Source: NCEH01 sp043195125 (GTDB lineage Bacteria; Pseudomonadota; Alphaproteobacteria; Rhizobiales; Xanthobacteraceae). From it: a DNA stretch of 64,000 nt. Made by a program: the position numbers and the translations under genes. Shown here piece by piece: positions 1-8,813 of this stretch. The stretch lies in the NCBI RefSeq assembly GCF_043195125.1, contig NZ_JBAFWR010000007.1, one strand, 5' to 3'. The stretch's first letter is position 1. Each line of letters starts with the position of its first letter. Below the pieces are notes generated by a model that saw only the letters and a program-made list of their open reading frames with translations, was not told the origin of the DNA and ran no database searches.

Positions 1-1
1 G

Positions 2-292
2 CGCGACGTCACGGGGCTTGCGGACTACGCCAACTTCCTCGCCAACAAGTTGCAATTCCTGCTGGACGGGACCATCGGCATGGTGGGCCTGGAGCAGAAC
101 AACATCATCAAGATCTTCGCGGTGCTTTCGGTGGTGCTGATGCCGCCCACCCTGATCGCCTCGATCTACGGCATGAACTTCCAGCACATGCCGGAGCTTG
201 CCGAGACCTATGGCTATCCTCTCGCGCTGACCGCCATGGTGATCTCGGCGATCCTGCCCTACGTCTTCTTCAAGTGGCGCCGCTGGCTTTAA
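2..292 (+). CDS. corA: CorA-family divalent cation channel, C-terminal part
   Basis: Partial gene: reading frame 2 is open from the window edge and ends with TAA at 290-292, so only about the last 96 residues are seen. CorA proteins are pentameric inner-membrane Mg2+/Co2+ channels. The fragment has the end of the long stalk helix, then a hydrophobic segment ending in the signature YGMNF (GMN selectivity motif), a short periplasmic loop, the second membrane helix and a basic cytoplasmic tail (KWRRWL). This is the expected two-helix C-terminal layout of the family. The upstream part lies outside the window, so subfamily and regulation cannot be judged. Confidence 0.9.
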   Translation, partial: RDVTGLADYANFLANKLQFLLDGTIGMVGLEQNNIIKIFAVLSVVLMPPTLIASIYGMNFQHMPELAETYGYPLALTAMVISAILPYVFFKWRRWL

Positions 293-301
293 CGGGCGCC
301 G

Positions 302-1048
<747 letters not shown>

Positions 1049-1156
1049 CTGTTCCTCGAAACGTAAAGCCGTGCGGCGCGCCGGGCGCCATTCCCAGGCA
1101 GGCAGCACGGGCACGACGCGGGGTCAAGCGTGGTGCCCCGCGCTCCGGGCCGCACC

Positions 1157-1795
1157 TCAGGGGTAGAGGCGCGTGCGGGTCCAGTCTCCCGCCGGTTCCG
1201 GACGGCGGAACACGATGCGGTCATGCAGGCGGAACGGGCGGTCGTGCCAGAACTCGATGGCGGTGGGCACGATGCGGAATCCGGTCCAATGGGGCGGGCG
1301 CGGCACGGTGCCGAGGGCATATTTCGCGGTGGTTGCGGCCACCGCCGCCTCGAAGGCGAAACGGCCCTCCAGCGGCTGGGATTGTTGGCTCGCCCAAGCG
1401 CCGATCTGAGACAGGCGCGGGCGGGTGGCGAAATAGACGTCCGCTTCCGTGTCGGTGACCTGCTCCACCGGTCCGCGCACCCGCACCTGGCGCCGCAGCG
1501 ATTTCCAGTGAAACACGAGCGCGGCCTTGGGAGTGGAGGCCAGCTCCCGGCCCTTGGCGCTCATGGTGTTGGTGAAGAAGACGAAACCGCGTGCGTCCAG
1601 GCCCTTCAGCAGCACCATGCGGGCATCCGGCAGGCCCTCTTCATCCACGGTCGCCAAGGTCATTGCGTTGGGATCGTTGGGTTCGGTGCGGCCGGCTTCG
1701 TCGAGCCACTCCGAAAAGAGACGAAAAGGCTCGGTATTCTGCGTGAAATCACTGCCTGTTAAGGGGTTTGCGGCTTCCATAGGCGAATCGGACAT
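1157..1795 (-). CDS. pdxH: Pyridoxamine/pyridoxine 5'-phosphate oxidase
   Basis: FMN-dependent oxidase making pyridoxal 5'-phosphate from PNP or PMP, the last step of B6 synthesis and salvage. The 212-residue product matches the family length. It contains the FMN-binding core (DARMVLLKGLD, FVFFTNTMSAKGREL), the ALVFHWKSLRRQVRVRG strand, the SQIGAWASQQS segment and the C-terminal substrate-binding RPFRLHDRIVF...RLYP end that is diagnostic for PdxH. The start MSDSPMEA at 1795 is preferred over an in-frame ATG 141 nt upstream, which would overlap the divergent lipoprotein gene. Divergent from that gene with only about 17 nt between the annotated starts. Confidence 0.95.
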   Translation of the reverse strand: MSDSPMEAANPLTGSDFTQNTEPFRLFSEWLDEAGRTEPNDPNAMTLATVDEEGLPDARMVLLKGLDARGFVFFTNTMSAKGRELASTPKAALVFHWKSLRRQVRVRGPVEQVTDTEADVYFATRPRLSQIGAWASQQSQPLEGRFAFEAAVAATTAKYALGTVPRPPHWTGFRIVPTAIEFWHDRPFRLHDRIVFRRPEPAGDWTRTRLYP

Positions 1796-1812
1796 GGCTG
1801 GGAGCCCTTCCC

Positions 1813-2316
1813 GTGTGGCGTCATTGTGAAACGGCGGACCAAGGCGGCGCAAAGAACGCCTTATATAGGATCGGCCGGCGCCGCACAGCCGTTCGGCCAT
1901 TGGTCGCAGGGGCGTTGTTCTGCGCCGCCCTGGCATTGTCCGGCTGCGGTTCTCTGCTGGGCATGTCGGATGACGACCAACTGGTCACCGGTTCCTTGAA
2001 ACCGCAGCCGGTTGCGCTCACCATGCCGGTGGGGGATGCCCCGCAGGGCATCGCCTCCACCGACTGGGCGCAGGCGAAAGTCGCTCTCGACCAAGCGCTG
2101 AAATCGCGCGACGCCGGCGCAAGCATGCCCTGGCAGAACACCATCACCGGCGCCCGGGGCACATCCACGCCGCTGGGCGTGGTGAAGGACAACGGCTGCC
2201 GGGAATTTCGGATCGGTGTCGTCGACAGCACGGGGGAACATTGGGTGCAGGGCGACGCGTGCCGCGATGGCAAGGGAACCACCCTGTCGCAGGTGCGAGT
2301 CCTTGGACGGGCTTGA
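1813..2316 (+). CDS. RT0821/Lpp0805-type surface lipoprotein
   Basis: Putative outer-membrane lipoprotein. A hydrophobic segment is followed by the lipobox LSGC (Cys45 in this frame), so the mature protein would be lipid-anchored. The mature part has the 17-kDa surface-antigen-like pattern: an STDWAQAKVALDQAL helix, PWQNTITGARGTSTPLG and a C-terminal NGCREF...GDACRDGKGTT. The start is uncertain: no ATG is in frame. GTG 1813 leaves a 30-residue basic leader and TTG 1900 gives a very short one. Function in this family is unknown beyond envelope location. Divergent from pdxH. Confidence 0.7.
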   Translation: MWRHCETADQGGAKNALYRIGRRRTAVRPLVAGALFCAALALSGCGSLLGMSDDDQLVTGSLKPQPVALTMPVGDAPQGIASTDWAQAKVALDQALKSRDAGASMPWQNTITGARGTSTPLGVVKDNGCREFRIGVVDSTGEHWVQGDACRDGKGTTLSQVRVLGRA

Positions 2317-2398
2317 GCCCCGCTGTTGAAATAGGGCACCTTATTCCCACATGAAGGACGAGGTCGGCCGGAAAGCGCCGACCCTGAGGTGAATCTGC

Positions 2399-3352
2399 AT
2401 GCGTGATCCATACGACGTCCTCGGCGTTGCCAAGAACGCCGACGAAGCGGAGATCAAGCGCGCCTATCGGCGGCTGGCGAAGAAACTGCACCCGGACGCC
2501 AATCAGGGCGACCCGAAGGCGCAGGACCGCTTTGCCGAACTGAACACGGCCCACGAGATTCTCGCCGACGCCGAAAAGCGCGGCCAGTTCGATCGGGGCG
2601 AGATCGACGCGGACGGCAAGCCACGCGCCCCGGACTTCTCCGGTTTCGGCGGCGGGCGCGGCCGGCCGGGCCCGGGCGGCTTTTCCGGCTTCGACGGCGA
2701 TACGATTTTCGAGAGTTTTTCCTTCGGTCCCGAAGGGGTCCGGCGCAATGCGCGACGCGGCCCTGATATGGGCGAGGATCTGGGCGATATTTTCGGGTTC
2801 GGCCGCCAGCGGCGCGGTGCGCGTGGCGGCATGCCCGAGCCGGGCGCCGATATCGAGCTGACCTTGCCGGTCAGCTTCGAGGAGGCGACCCATGGCGCGG
2901 GAAAGCGCGTGCAATTGCCCAGCGGCAAGCAGGTGGAGGTGAAGATCGCCGCCGGCACGCTGGAAGGCCATCGCATGCGCCTGAAGGGGCAGGGGGAAGC
3001 GAGCCCGTTCGGCGGACCGCCGGGCGACGCGTTCGTCACCATCAGCTACGCCCCGCACGACAAATTCAAGCGCGAGGATTTCGACCTGCGCTACGAAGCG
3101 GACGTGCCGCTCCCGGATGCGGTGCTCGGGGCCAAGGTGCGCGTGCCGACCCTGACTGGGGCGGTGGATCTGAACATTCCCGCGTGGACGTCCGGCGGGC
3201 GCACCTTCCGCCTGCGCGGCAAGGGGCTTCCCAAGGCCTCCGGCGGGCACGGCGATCTCCTGGTGAGCGCCAATGTGGTGCTGCCGGCCGAGCACGACGC
3301 GGAGCTTGAAGCGCTGATGCGCAAGATGCGGGCGGTCGCCGAGGGGAAATGA
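2399..3352 (+). CDS. DnaJ C-terminal domain protein, CbpA-like co-chaperone
   Basis: 317-residue J-domain protein. The J domain (about residues 1-68) carries the HPD motif (KLHPDANQ) that stimulates DnaK ATPase. A Gly/Phe-rich linker follows (about 78-140: FSGFGGGRGRPGPGGF), then the two beta-sandwich substrate-binding C-terminal domains (about 149-310). There is no CxxCxGxG zinc finger, so this is the CbpA/class-II type, not DnaJ itself. The ATG at 2399 has GAGGT 8-10 nt upstream. It follows the lipoprotein gene with an 82-nt gap. Confidence 0.88.
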   Translation: MRDPYDVLGVAKNADEAEIKRAYRRLAKKLHPDANQGDPKAQDRFAELNTAHEILADAEKRGQFDRGEIDADGKPRAPDFSGFGGGRGRPGPGGFSGFDGDTIFESFSFGPEGVRRNARRGPDMGEDLGDIFGFGRQRRGARGGMPEPGADIELTLPVSFEEATHGAGKRVQLPSGKQVEVKIAAGTLEGHRMRLKGQGEASPFGGPPGDAFVTISYAPHDKFKREDFDLRYEADVPLPDAVLGAKVRVPTLTGAVDLNIPAWTSGGRTFRLRGKGLPKASGGHGDLLVSANVVLPAEHDAELEALMRKMRAVAEGK

Positions 3353-3524
3353 CGCCCGCCGGCTGCGCGGCGGTCCTTTCCTAAGTCCCAGGCGTGGGCG
3401 CGCCATTGCGCCGCGCCGCGGGATTGAGCCATTTCATGGTTGGTCAGTGGCCCGCGGCCCTATTTCTGCCGCTGGCCACGCGTTCCCCTTCGAGGATGCG
3501 CGTGGCGCCAGAAGGAACAGGACC

Positions 3525-3923
3525 ATGACAAATCGATTTGCTCGGATGTGTGCGGCAAGCCTCGTGATCGGGGCGCTTGGGTTGCCCGGCGCGGCCTTTG
3601 CCCAGTCCACGCCTGCGCCTGCGAGCCACGACCACACCATGCCCATGGCCATGCCGGCGCCCGCCGCTTCCCCGGCCACTGCGGCGCTCCAGGCCGCGAA
3701 CGCCAAGATGCATGCCGACATGGACATCGCCTATACGGGCAATGCCGACGTGGATTTCGTGCGCGGCATGATCGCTCACCACCAGGGGGCCATCGACATG
3801 GCGAAGGTGGAGCTGAGCTACGGCACCGATCCGCAGATCCGCAAGCTGGCCGAGGGGATCATCGCGGCGCAGGAGCAGGAAATCGCCGACATGCGCAAAT
3901 GGCTCGCCGCCAAGGGCAAGTGA
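3525..3923 (+). CDS. DUF305 periplasmic protein (CopM-like)
   Basis: 132-residue exported protein. A signal peptide ends in AAFA-Q, followed by a His/Met-rich stretch (HDHTMPMAMP) and the DUF305 core with its hallmark FVRGMIAHHQGAIDMA and a C-terminal EQEIADMRKWL helix. DUF305 proteins are periplasmic and several are linked to copper handling. The His and Met clusters fit metal binding, but the metal is an inference. The start MTNRF at 3525 has AAGGAACAGG upstream. A strong bidirectional terminator at 3970-4000 ends the transcript and faces ctrA. Confidence 0.85.
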   Translation: MTNRFARMCAASLVIGALGLPGAAFAQSTPAPASHDHTMPMAMPAPAASPATAALQAANAKMHADMDIAYTGNADVDFVRGMIAHHQGAIDMAKVELSYGTDPQIRKLAEGIIAAQEQEIADMRKWLAAKGK

Positions 3924-3969
3924 ACGCTCAAAGCGGGCGCGTAAAGCGACGAAGCAAAGCGCGAAAATG

Positions 3970-4000
3970 AAAAAGGCCTCGCCATCGGCGAGGCCTTTTT
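3970..4000. terminator. Bidirectional intrinsic terminator
   Basis: Perfect 14-bp inverted repeat (3970-3983 and 3987-4000) with a 3-nt loop. Its stem is GGCGAGGCC flanked by five A on one side and five T on the other, so it reads as an intrinsic terminator on both strands. It serves the DUF305 gene from the left and ctrA, which stops at 4027, from the right. Confidence 0.9.
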
Positions 4001-4026
4001 GTCGGATGCCTTGATCTCGGCCGTCG

Positions 4027-4728
4027 TCAGACCGCGATGCGCTCGGCTCCCGCCATGGGCTCGCGCAGCACATAGCCACGTCCCCAGACGGTCTCGATGT
4101 AGTTCTTGCCCGCCGATGCGTTCGCCAGCTTCTTGCGCAGCTTGCAGATGAACACGTCGATGATCTTCAGCTCGGGCTCGTCCATGCCGCCGTAGAGATG
4201 GTTGAGGAACATCTCTTTGGTGAGCGTGGTGCCCTTGCGGAGCGAGAGCAGCTCCAGCATCTGGTATTCCTTGCCGGTCAGATGGACCCGGGCGCCTTCC
4301 ACTTCCACCGTCTTGGTGTCGAGGTTGACGATCAGGTCGCCGGTCTGGATCACCGACTGGGCATGGCCCTTGGAGCGCCGTACGATGGCGTGGATGCGCG
4401 CCACCATTTCGTCCTTGTGGAACGGCTTGGTGAGATAATCGTCGGCGCCGAAGCCGAAGCCTTTCACCTTGTCCTCGGTGCCGGCGAGGCCGGAGAGGAT
4501 CAGGATCGGGGTCTTCACCTTGGCGACACGCAGATTGCGCAGCACCTCGAAGCCCGACATATCCGGCAGGTTTATATCCAGCAGGATGATGTCGTATTCA
4601 TAGACCTTACCCAGGTCGATGCCTTCTTCACCGAGATCCGTCGTGTAGACATTAAAGCTCTCGGACTTCAGCATCAGCTCGATGCTTTGGGCCGTCGCAC
4701 TGTCGTCCTCGATGAGCAAGACGCGCAT
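4027..4728 (-). CDS. ctrA: Cell-cycle response regulator CtrA
   Basis: OmpR/PhoB-type master cell-cycle regulator of Alphaproteobacteria, 233 residues. The receiver domain (about 1-115) has the acidic pair E7-D8-D9, phosphoacceptor Asp51 (ILLDINLPDMSG), the SG pair after strand 4 and the KPF lysine. The winged-helix DNA-binding domain occupies about 130-225 (LTGKEYQMLELL, IDVFICKLRKKL, VWGRGYVLREP). Near-identity to known CtrA over the recognition helix makes the call secure. CtrA is phosphorylated through the CckA-ChpT relay and binds TTAA-N7-TTAA sites. The upstream region carries five GANTC sites. Confidence 0.98.
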   Translation of the reverse strand: MRVLLIEDDSATAQSIELMLKSESFNVYTTDLGEEGIDLGKVYEYDIILLDINLPDMSGFEVLRNLRVAKVKTPILILSGLAGTEDKVKGFGFGADDYLTKPFHKDEMVARIHAIVRRSKGHAQSVIQTGDLIVNLDTKTVEVEGARVHLTGKEYQMLELLSLRKGTTLTKEMFLNHLYGGMDEPELKIIDVFICKLRKKLANASAGKNYIETVWGRGYVLREPMAGAERIAV

Positions 4729-4796
4729 GGCAATCCCCTTCCTCGCAACAACCCGAAAAGCGGCGTGCCGCCCTTGGTGTGCTCAGCCGACAGTGT

Positions 4797-4892
4797 GATT
4801 CGCGATACGTGTGATGAATCGATACCCGATACCGATTCAACTGGACAAGAGTCCTTCGAAAAAACTTTGTGCATGAATGCGAAGACTGACTC
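4797..4892. promoter_or_regulatory. Cluster of five GANTC (CcrM) sites upstream of ctrA
   Basis: GANTC occurs at 4797-4801, 4816-4820, 4834-4838, 4849-4853 and 4888-4892, that is 69-164 nt upstream of the ctrA ATG. CcrM methylates this pentamer in Alphaproteobacteria, and methylation of the ctrA promoter is known to tie its transcription to fork passage in Caulobacter. The whole 455-nt interval 4729-5183 between ctrA and fliJ has no other gene. It is relatively AT-rich next to ctrA, and I found no clean TTAA-N7-TTAA CtrA box in it (only TTAA with an 8-nt spacing to GTAA near 5016-5031). Confidence 0.7.
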
Positions 4893-5183
4893 TCCGCACG
4901 CCGTCAAAGTTGTTTCGGCCGACCCGGCCTGTATCTCCACACCATCTCCCGAGCCTCGGGAGCGTCGGCCAAGGGGCTTTTTCGAAGCACCCTCATCCGA
5001 ACCGTGGAGGCATCATTAACGAAGTCGGTAAACGATTGGTTTCCGTCCCGCGAGGTTAAGCGATTTTCCTGGCCAAAGCGGCGCGGCGGTAAGGAAAGGG
5101 CAACGGGTCGGCGTCATTGTGGCCCTGGAAGTGCCCGCAAAACGGCCAAAGCGTTCATTTGTGCCTTCGGAGTATCGCGTTCC

Positions 5184-5579
5184 ATGAAGTCGCGTGAACC
5201 CCTTATCCGCGCCAAGCGGTTCAAGATCGAGGATGCGCGTCGCCGCATCGTGCGGATCGACACCATGATCGCCGAGTTCGACCGCATGGCGGCCGACCTT
5301 GATCGTGACATCGCGGGCGAGGAGGAGCGCTCCGGCATCTCCGATCCGCGCCATTTCGCTTATTCCCCCCTCGCCGCGGCGGCCCGTCAGCGGCGCGACA
5401 ATCTCTCCCGCTCGGCGCAGGATCTGCGCACGCAGCGCGACGAGGCTGAGAGCGCCCTCGCGGATGCCGAGGCTCAGCTTCAGATGGAAGAGGCGGCCAG
5501 CGAGCGTGAGCGTGTCAGCGAAGCGGAAGCGCTGGAACGTCGCATCGGCTGGCGCATGGGTGAGCCGGCGCGGGCCTGA
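5184..5579 (+). CDS. fliJ: Flagellar export protein FliJ
   Basis: 131-residue, highly charged, almost wholly coiled-coil protein. It has the N-terminal MKSREPLIRAKRFKIEDARR, a central IAEFDRMAADLDRDI...RSGISDPRHFAY segment and a long C-terminal Glu/Arg helix, the pattern of the alphaproteobacterial FliJ that sits next to ctrA. FliJ is a soluble chaperone-escort and stalk of the flagellar type III ATPase. The ATG at 5184 is preferred to an ATG 180 nt upstream because GGAG lies about 11 nt before it and the extension is unlike the family. No other flagellar gene is in the window. Confidence 0.85.
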   Translation: MKSREPLIRAKRFKIEDARRRIVRIDTMIAEFDRMAADLDRDIAGEEERSGISDPRHFAYSPLAAAARQRRDNLSRSAQDLRTQRDEAESALADAEAQLQMEEAASERERVSEAEALERRIGWRMGEPARA

Positions 5580-5736
5580 TATCCCGCGTTCGTGATGTCA
5601 TTCGCGCACTATCTGAGCTTTTCGAAAAGGAAGTCATTTCAGCTTCTTGCGCCGGAACGCGCAGAAGGGCTTCACCTTTTGCGGGTCTTGATTTAGCCTC
5701 ATTTCCTTGGGGTGTGGCGCTTTCGCCGCGCGCTGG

Positions 5737-5767
5737 CATTGTTAGGAAAGTGTGTTTTCTAACAATG
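5737..5767. other. Inverted repeat upstream of the sigma-factor gene
   Basis: Two 13-nt arms (5737-5749 CATTGTTAGGAAA and 5755-5767) pair with one mismatch around a 5-nt centre, about 75-105 nt before the sigma-factor start. It is AT-rich compared with its surroundings and lacks a T-run on the plus strand, so an operator or promoter element is more likely than a terminator. A second short dyad (GAGATTTTAAGTCTC) lies at about 5790-5804. Function is inferred only from position. Confidence 0.35.
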
Positions 5768-5841
5768 CTTTGCGGCCGTTTTTTCGGGTGAGATTTTAAG
5801 TCTCGCCTTTTTGCGGCACCCGGTGCGGGATCAAGACGGCA

Positions 5842-6453
5842 GTGGCGAACTCTGATGTGCTGAGGGATCTTTTAATCGCGGTCTCCCTTGGAGATCGCGA
5901 CGCCTTCCAGAGTCTCTACGCCCGCACGAGCCCCCGCTTCTACGGCATCGCTCTGCGCCTCCTGCGCCACTCCGACCGCGCGACGCTGGCGCTCAAGGCG
6001 GCCTATCTCGCCATCTGGAACGAGGCGCGGGCGCTGCGTGCGTCTCTTGATGGAACATCGCCGGGCACCGGGGACGCGCCCGTCGGGCGCCAGCCGGCCG
6101 AAGCCCTCGAGGATCTCATCGGCGATCCCTTGTGCTGGATGGTCGCCCATGTGCGGCGCACGGCGCTCGACCTTGCTCGGGAACAGCCCAGCGACGATGG
6201 TTCGGTGTTCGAGCCGTTCGTCGTGGAGGACCCGGCGGACGACCCGCTGGCCAGCGAGGAGCGGAGCCGGGAACTTCTCGAACTGCTCGGCTGCCTCGGC
6301 CATCTTTCGGAAGAACGCCGCCGCATGGTGTTGCTGGCCTATTATGACGGCTGGACCCGCGACGCTCTCTCCATTTATTTCGACGCGCCCGTCCATGGAA
6401 TCAACACCTGGTTGCGGCGAAGCGTCGGCGAAATCGACGCGTTCATGCAATGA
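5842..6453 (+). CDS. ECF-type RNA polymerase sigma factor
   Basis: 203-residue sigma-70-family protein of the extracytoplasmic-function type. A region-2-like segment lies at about residues 18-65 (DRDAFQSLYARTSPRFYGIALRL). A region-4 helix-turn-helix lies at about 150-200 (LSEERRRMVLLAYYDGWTRDAL...INTWLRR). The linker between them is longer than usual. The start is GTG at 5842, and a second GTG 15 nt on is possible. Its stop codon overlaps the start of the next gene, whose product is an anti-sigma factor, so the pair is translationally coupled. The target regulon cannot be read from this window. Confidence 0.85.
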   Translation: MANSDVLRDLLIAVSLGDRDAFQSLYARTSPRFYGIALRLLRHSDRATLALKAAYLAIWNEARALRASLDGTSPGTGDAPVGRQPAEALEDLIGDPLCWMVAHVRRTALDLAREQPSDDGSVFEPFVVEDPADDPLASEERSRELLELLGCLGHLSEERRRMVLLAYYDGWTRDALSIYFDAPVHGINTWLRRSVGEIDAFMQ

Positions 6454-7469
6454 TGGATGCGCGTGAAGAAGATCGCCGCGAAGCCGCCGAATATGTGCTC
6501 GGCACGCTCGATGCCGCAGAACGCAGCGCCGCGCGGGCGCGGATCGCGTGCGACCGCGCGTTCGCCGTCCTCGTCACGCTCTGGGAACGCCGGCTGGGGC
6601 CGCTGCACGAACTCGCCGTCAGCGTGGTGCCGCCCGAAGGGTTGCTGCAAGATGTGCTGAGGGACTTGCCGGCGGAGCCGGCAGTGGCCGAGGACGCGCA
6701 GGAGACAGCGCCCGCCGACGCGGCGCCGACCTCGCCGACTGAGGCTGCCCCCACCGAGCCGTCCGCCGATTTGCGGGCCGTCGCGGCGCAAGCGGCGGAG
6801 CTGTTGCCGGTGCCCCCCGTGGTCGCGGAAGCGGAAATCCGGGAGCTGGAGAAGGACGCCGGCCTGGAGGCGGCCGCGCCGGGTGACGGAAACGGACACC
6901 GCGCGGCGGCGACGCCTGCCGTGTCGGAGGCGGCCGCATCGATCCCCGAGCCTTCGCCGGGTCTGCAGCCGTCTCTGCCGGACCAGAAGGGCGTCCCATT
7001 CGCTCAGCCCGCACTCTCGTCCGCCGCTCGCAATCCCTGGCGCGTGGCCAGCGGCCTGATGGCGATAGTCGTGCTCGGCCTCGGCGGTCTGTTGCTCCGC
7101 GATTCGGGCCGTTGGGATAAAGTCAGCCTCCAGTTGGCACCGGCCGCGCCGACGCAGCACGAGGCGGTTCTCACCCCACGCAGTGCGCCGCGTGTCACCA
7201 TTAAGCTCGATCCGGCAACCCGCCGCCTGGAGGTGGTCGGGCTCTCCGTGCCGCCGGAGGGGCAGACCTATCGTCTGTGGCTGGTGTCACAGGACGGCAC
7301 CCGCAATCTCCTGTGCGCCTTTCGCGACCCGACCGCCCTTGCCCCCGACCTCACGAGTTGGACCGGGCAGGGCACGGCGATGCTGGAGATCACGCTCGAG
7401 GCCGCTGGCGATGCGCCGGGGCAGGGCACGGGAGAGGTGATCCTCGCCGGCCCGCTCAAACAGCTCTGA
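6450..7469 (+). CDS. RskA-type anti-sigma factor
   Basis: 339-residue single-pass membrane anti-sigma factor. The cytoplasmic N-terminus (about 1-75) has the anti-sigma helix EAAEYVLGTLDAAERSAARA. An Ala/Pro/Glu-rich linker (about 76-190) follows, then one membrane helix at about 196-216 (VASGLMAIVVLGLGGLLL) and a periplasmic RskA C-terminal domain (about 245-339: YRLWLVSQDG, LEITLEAAGD). Such proteins hold a partner ECF sigma inactive until regulated proteolysis. The ATGA overlap with the sigma gene makes that the partner. Start ATG 6450 or the adjacent ATG 6453. The linker is long for the family. Confidence 0.85.
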   Translation: MMDAREEDRREAAEYVLGTLDAAERSAARARIACDRAFAVLVTLWERRLGPLHELAVSVVPPEGLLQDVLRDLPAEPAVAEDAQETAPADAAPTSPTEAAPTEPSADLRAVAAQAAELLPVPPVVAEAEIRELEKDAGLEAAAPGDGNGHRAAATPAVSEAAASIPEPSPGLQPSLPDQKGVPFAQPALSSAARNPWRVASGLMAIVVLGLGGLLLRDSGRWDKVSLQLAPAAPTQHEAVLTPRSAPRVTIKLDPATRRLEVVGLSVPPEGQTYRLWLVSQDGTRNLLCAFRDPTALAPDLTSWTGQGTAMLEITLEAAGDAPGQGTGEVILAGPLKQL

Positions 7470-7553
7470 GCTGATCTTCGCGGGCCTGCGTTTCCTGCGC
7501 CGCGCGATCATGCCATAAGCGGAACTTCCGTTCACCGGGGCCTTGCACAGCTT

Positions 7554-8651
7554 ATGACCGTTGCCGTCGCCGTAGAAAATGCCGTGAAGACGTTCGGCAC
7601 GCAGCAGGCGCTCGCGGGCATCTCCCTGGATGTGGAGCCGGGCGAGCTGGTGGCGCTGCTCGGTCCCTCCGGCTCGGGCAAGACCACCTTGCTGCGGGTG
7701 GTGGCGGGCCTGGAGCAATTGGATTCCGGACGGGTGATCCTGGACGGGGCGGATGCCTCCACCGTGCCGGTGCGCTATCGGGGCATCGGCTTCGTCTTCC
7801 AGCATTATGCCCTGTTCCGCCATATGAACGTGGCCGACAACATCGCCTATGGGCTGCGCTCGCGCCCGCGTGCGACGCGCCCGTCGGAAGGCGACATTGC
7901 CAAGCGTGTGGAAAGCCTGCTCGCTTTGGTGCAACTGGCGGGCTATGGCGCGCGCTATCCGGCGCAATTGTCCGGCGGCCAGCGCCAGCGCGTGGCCTTG
8001 GCGCGCGCGCTCGCCATCGAGCCGAAGGTGTTGCTGCTCGACGAGCCGTTCGGCGCGCTGGACGCCTTGGTCCGCAAGGAATTGCGCGCCTGGCTGCGGC
8101 ATCTGCACGAACAGACCGGCCATACCACCTTGTTCGTCACGCACGACCAGGAAGAGGCCCTGGAACTGGCCGACCGCGTGGTGGTGATGAGCAAGGGCCG
8201 CATCGAACAGGTGGGCACGCCGGACGATGTTTATGACCGGCCGTCCACGCCCGACGTGTTCGGCTTCATGGGCGAGTCCAGCCGCATTCCGGTCGAGGTC
8301 AAGGACGGCGTGGTGCGTGCCGAAGGGCAGATTATCGCAACCGCCATGGAGCGCGTCGCCGACGGCCCAGCGGTCCTGTTCGCGCGGCCGCACGACATTA
8401 CAGTCGCGCTCGCCGGCACGCCGGGCGCGGAAGGCATGGTGAAGGCCTATCGGCGCCACGGCGCGATCCGCCGGCTGGAACTCGTGGTGGGTGGGGCGCA
8501 CGTGGAAGCCGACGTCGCGCCTACCGCCAAGGTGCCCGAGGCCGGCAAGGTGTCTGTGCGGTTCGATCGTGGCCGGCTGTTTCCGGCGAGCGGGCCGGGG
8601 GTGGATTGCCGTCCGCCGGCATCCCACCAGGTTGGGGAATACGCGATCTGA
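7554..8651 (+). CDS. cysA: Sulfate/thiosulfate ABC transporter ATP-binding protein
   Basis: 365-residue ABC ATPase. It has Walker A GPSGSGKTT (37-45), Q-loop FVFQHYALF, signature LSGGQ (139-143), Walker B VLLLDEP (159-165), the H-loop His197 and a C-terminal regulatory domain. The FRHMNVADNIAYGL segment and the PVRYRGIGF stretch are typical of CysA, which energises sulfate/thiosulfate uptake with CysT and CysW. No cysP, cysT or cysW gene is next to it: the neighbours are an anti-sigma factor and an agmatinase. It is therefore an orphan ATPase here and may serve permeases encoded elsewhere. A related anion ABC system cannot be excluded. Confidence 0.82.
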   Translation: MTVAVAVENAVKTFGTQQALAGISLDVEPGELVALLGPSGSGKTTLLRVVAGLEQLDSGRVILDGADASTVPVRYRGIGFVFQHYALFRHMNVADNIAYGLRSRPRATRPSEGDIAKRVESLLALVQLAGYGARYPAQLSGGQRQRVALARALAIEPKVLLLDEPFGALDALVRKELRAWLRHLHEQTGHTTLFVTHDQEEALELADRVVVMSKGRIEQVGTPDDVYDRPSTPDVFGFMGESSRIPVEVKDGVVRAEGQIIATAMERVADGPAVLFARPHDITVALAGTPGAEGMVKAYRRHGAIRRLELVVGGAHVEADVAPTAKVPEAGKVSVRFDRGRLFPASGPGVDCRPPASHQVGEYAI

Positions 8652-8813
8652 CGGCCACGGCCGCAGCGCGAGGCCCCAGAGTATTTTTGCGGCTGCGAAG
8701 GCTTGCCTGCGGCCGCGTGCCGGCGCTATCGACAATGGCGTGCGCGAGGCCGCACGCCCGCGCGGAATTGCGCGGCAGCCCGGCAGTCGTTTCCGCGCCC
8801 GAGAGGTCTTCCC

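Noticed and set aside
5016..5031. Possible CtrA box (TTAA ... GTAA) between ctrA and fliJ
   Set aside because: The spacing is 8 instead of 7 and the second half is GTAA, so it does not meet the consensus.
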